From assembly GCF_016863035.1 (NCBI RefSeq), contig NZ_BOOC01000002.1:124001-188000 (forward strand): 64,000 nucleotides of DNA, read 5' to 3'. Made by a program: the position numbers and the translations under genes. The notes beneath the pieces were generated by a model. The model had not been told where the DNA came from. It searched no databases and saw only the letters and a list, made by a program, of their open reading frames with translations. Origin of the DNA: Microbispora corallina (GTDB lineage Bacteria; Actinomycetota; Actinomycetes; Streptosporangiales; Streptosporangiaceae). Position 1 is the first letter of the stretch; each line of letters starts with the position of its first letter. Positions 63,722 to 64,000 of the stretch are shown here, one piece after another.

Positions 63722-64000
63722 TCAGCGGCCGTTGAAGGCGTCGCGGAGCCGCGAGAAGAAGCCCTGCTGGCCGGGGGAGAACTTCCCGGGCGGGCGCTCC
63801 TCCCCGCGCAGCTTGGCGAGCTCCTTGAGCAGCTCCTCCTGCGGCGGGTCGAGCTTGGTCGGCGTCTCGACGTTCACGTGGATGAGCAGGTCGCCCCGGC
63901 CGTTCTCGTTGAGGCGCTGGACGCCCTTGCCGTACAGGGGGATGACCTGGCCGGCCTGCGTGCCCGGGCGCACGTCGATGTCCTCGGGCCCGTCGAGCGT
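63722..64000 (-). CDS. dnaJ: chaperone DnaJ, C-terminal part (5' end outside window)
   Basis: About 93 C-terminal residues of a DnaJ-type co-chaperone, open to the window edge. RPGTQAGQVIPLYGKGVQRL and GRGDLLIHVNVETPTKL are the second half of the C-terminal peptide-binding domain; SPGQQGFFSRLRDAFNGR is the typical end of actinobacterial DnaJ2. It is upstream of rsmE in the same direction, matching the gene order of other actinobacteria. J domain and zinc fingers lie outside the window. Confidence 0.92.
   Translation of the reverse strand, partial: TLDGPEDIDVRPGTQAGQVIPLYGKGVQRLNENGRGDLLIHVNVETPTKLDPPQEELLKELAKLRGEERPPGKFSPGQQGFFSRLRDAFNGR

Overview
The window is very GC-rich DNA (third codon positions are almost always G or C) packed with short operons on both strands, GTG/TTG starts and leaderless promoters. 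Gene content (Zur, isoprenyl transferase, RecO, single-chain GlyRS, Era/PhoH/YbeY/CorC/HIT/RsmE/DnaJ, SARP, XRE-DUF5753/HATPase pair, DinB-type mycothiol-linked folds) points to a chromosome of a filamentous actinomycete; by impression of protein sequence a member of the Streptosporangiales is most likely, but no rRNA or other decisive marker is present. No tRNA, rRNA, CRISPR array, transposase or phage gene was seen.

Layout. 1-15.5 kb: fragment of a probable regulator, secreted M14 zinc carboxypeptidase, pyruvate phosphate dikinase, secreted alpha/beta-hydrolase, a frameshifted aldo/keto reductase with divergent AraC regulator, a ClpP paralogue, glyS, zur, uppS and recO. 15.7-20.6 kb: CDP-alcohol phosphatidyltransferase plus DUF5941-like membrane protein, DinB-fold enzyme, HATPase/XRE regulator pair. 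20.6-35.7 kb: accessory metabolism and regulation: LysR, a DrrAB-like ABC exporter with its TetR regulator, an Lrp-DDAH-ornithine aminotransferase module, PhoD-like phosphatase, a glutamate-dehydrogenase-fold protein lacking its active-site lysines, an oxidoreductase, PadR, two more TetR circuits. 35.8-37.9 kb: leuA with a leucine-rich leader peptide and attenuator-like hairpin. 38.3-50.7 kb: GNAT, YeiH transporter, then a complete urea system: urtABCDE uptake transporter on the minus strand and ureABCFGD urease on the plus strand, divergent from a region carrying a full GlnR-type box. 51.8-64 kb: the conserved era / cytidine-deaminase-like / corC / ybeY / phoH / HIT / rsmE / dnaJ block, interrupted by a large SARP-ATPase regulator and by an ECF sigma factor with a membrane partner.

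How the genes work together. Nitrogen is the main theme: urea is imported by UrtABCDE, split to ammonia by urease matured by UreFGD, and the control region has the spacing expected for the nitrogen regulator GlnR. Arginine-type nitrogen is handled by DDAH and RocD under an adjacent Lrp regulator. The right and left ends are housekeeping (translation, ribosome maturation, proteostasis, cell-wall lipid carrier, recombination) and match a gene order I recall from mycobacteria and Streptomyces, with about 36 kb of other genes lying between recO and era here.

Notable observations: the GDH-like protein with three lost lysines, the leu leader, the GlnR box, several perfect operator palindromes, two DasR-like sites upstream of ppdK, an in-frame stop inside a duplicated tail of the sigma partner, and an unannotated 27-residue ORF coupled to rsmE. 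Starts given below were chosen from Shine-Dalgarno sites, stop/start overlaps or -10-like hexamers placed 6-7 nt before the codon.
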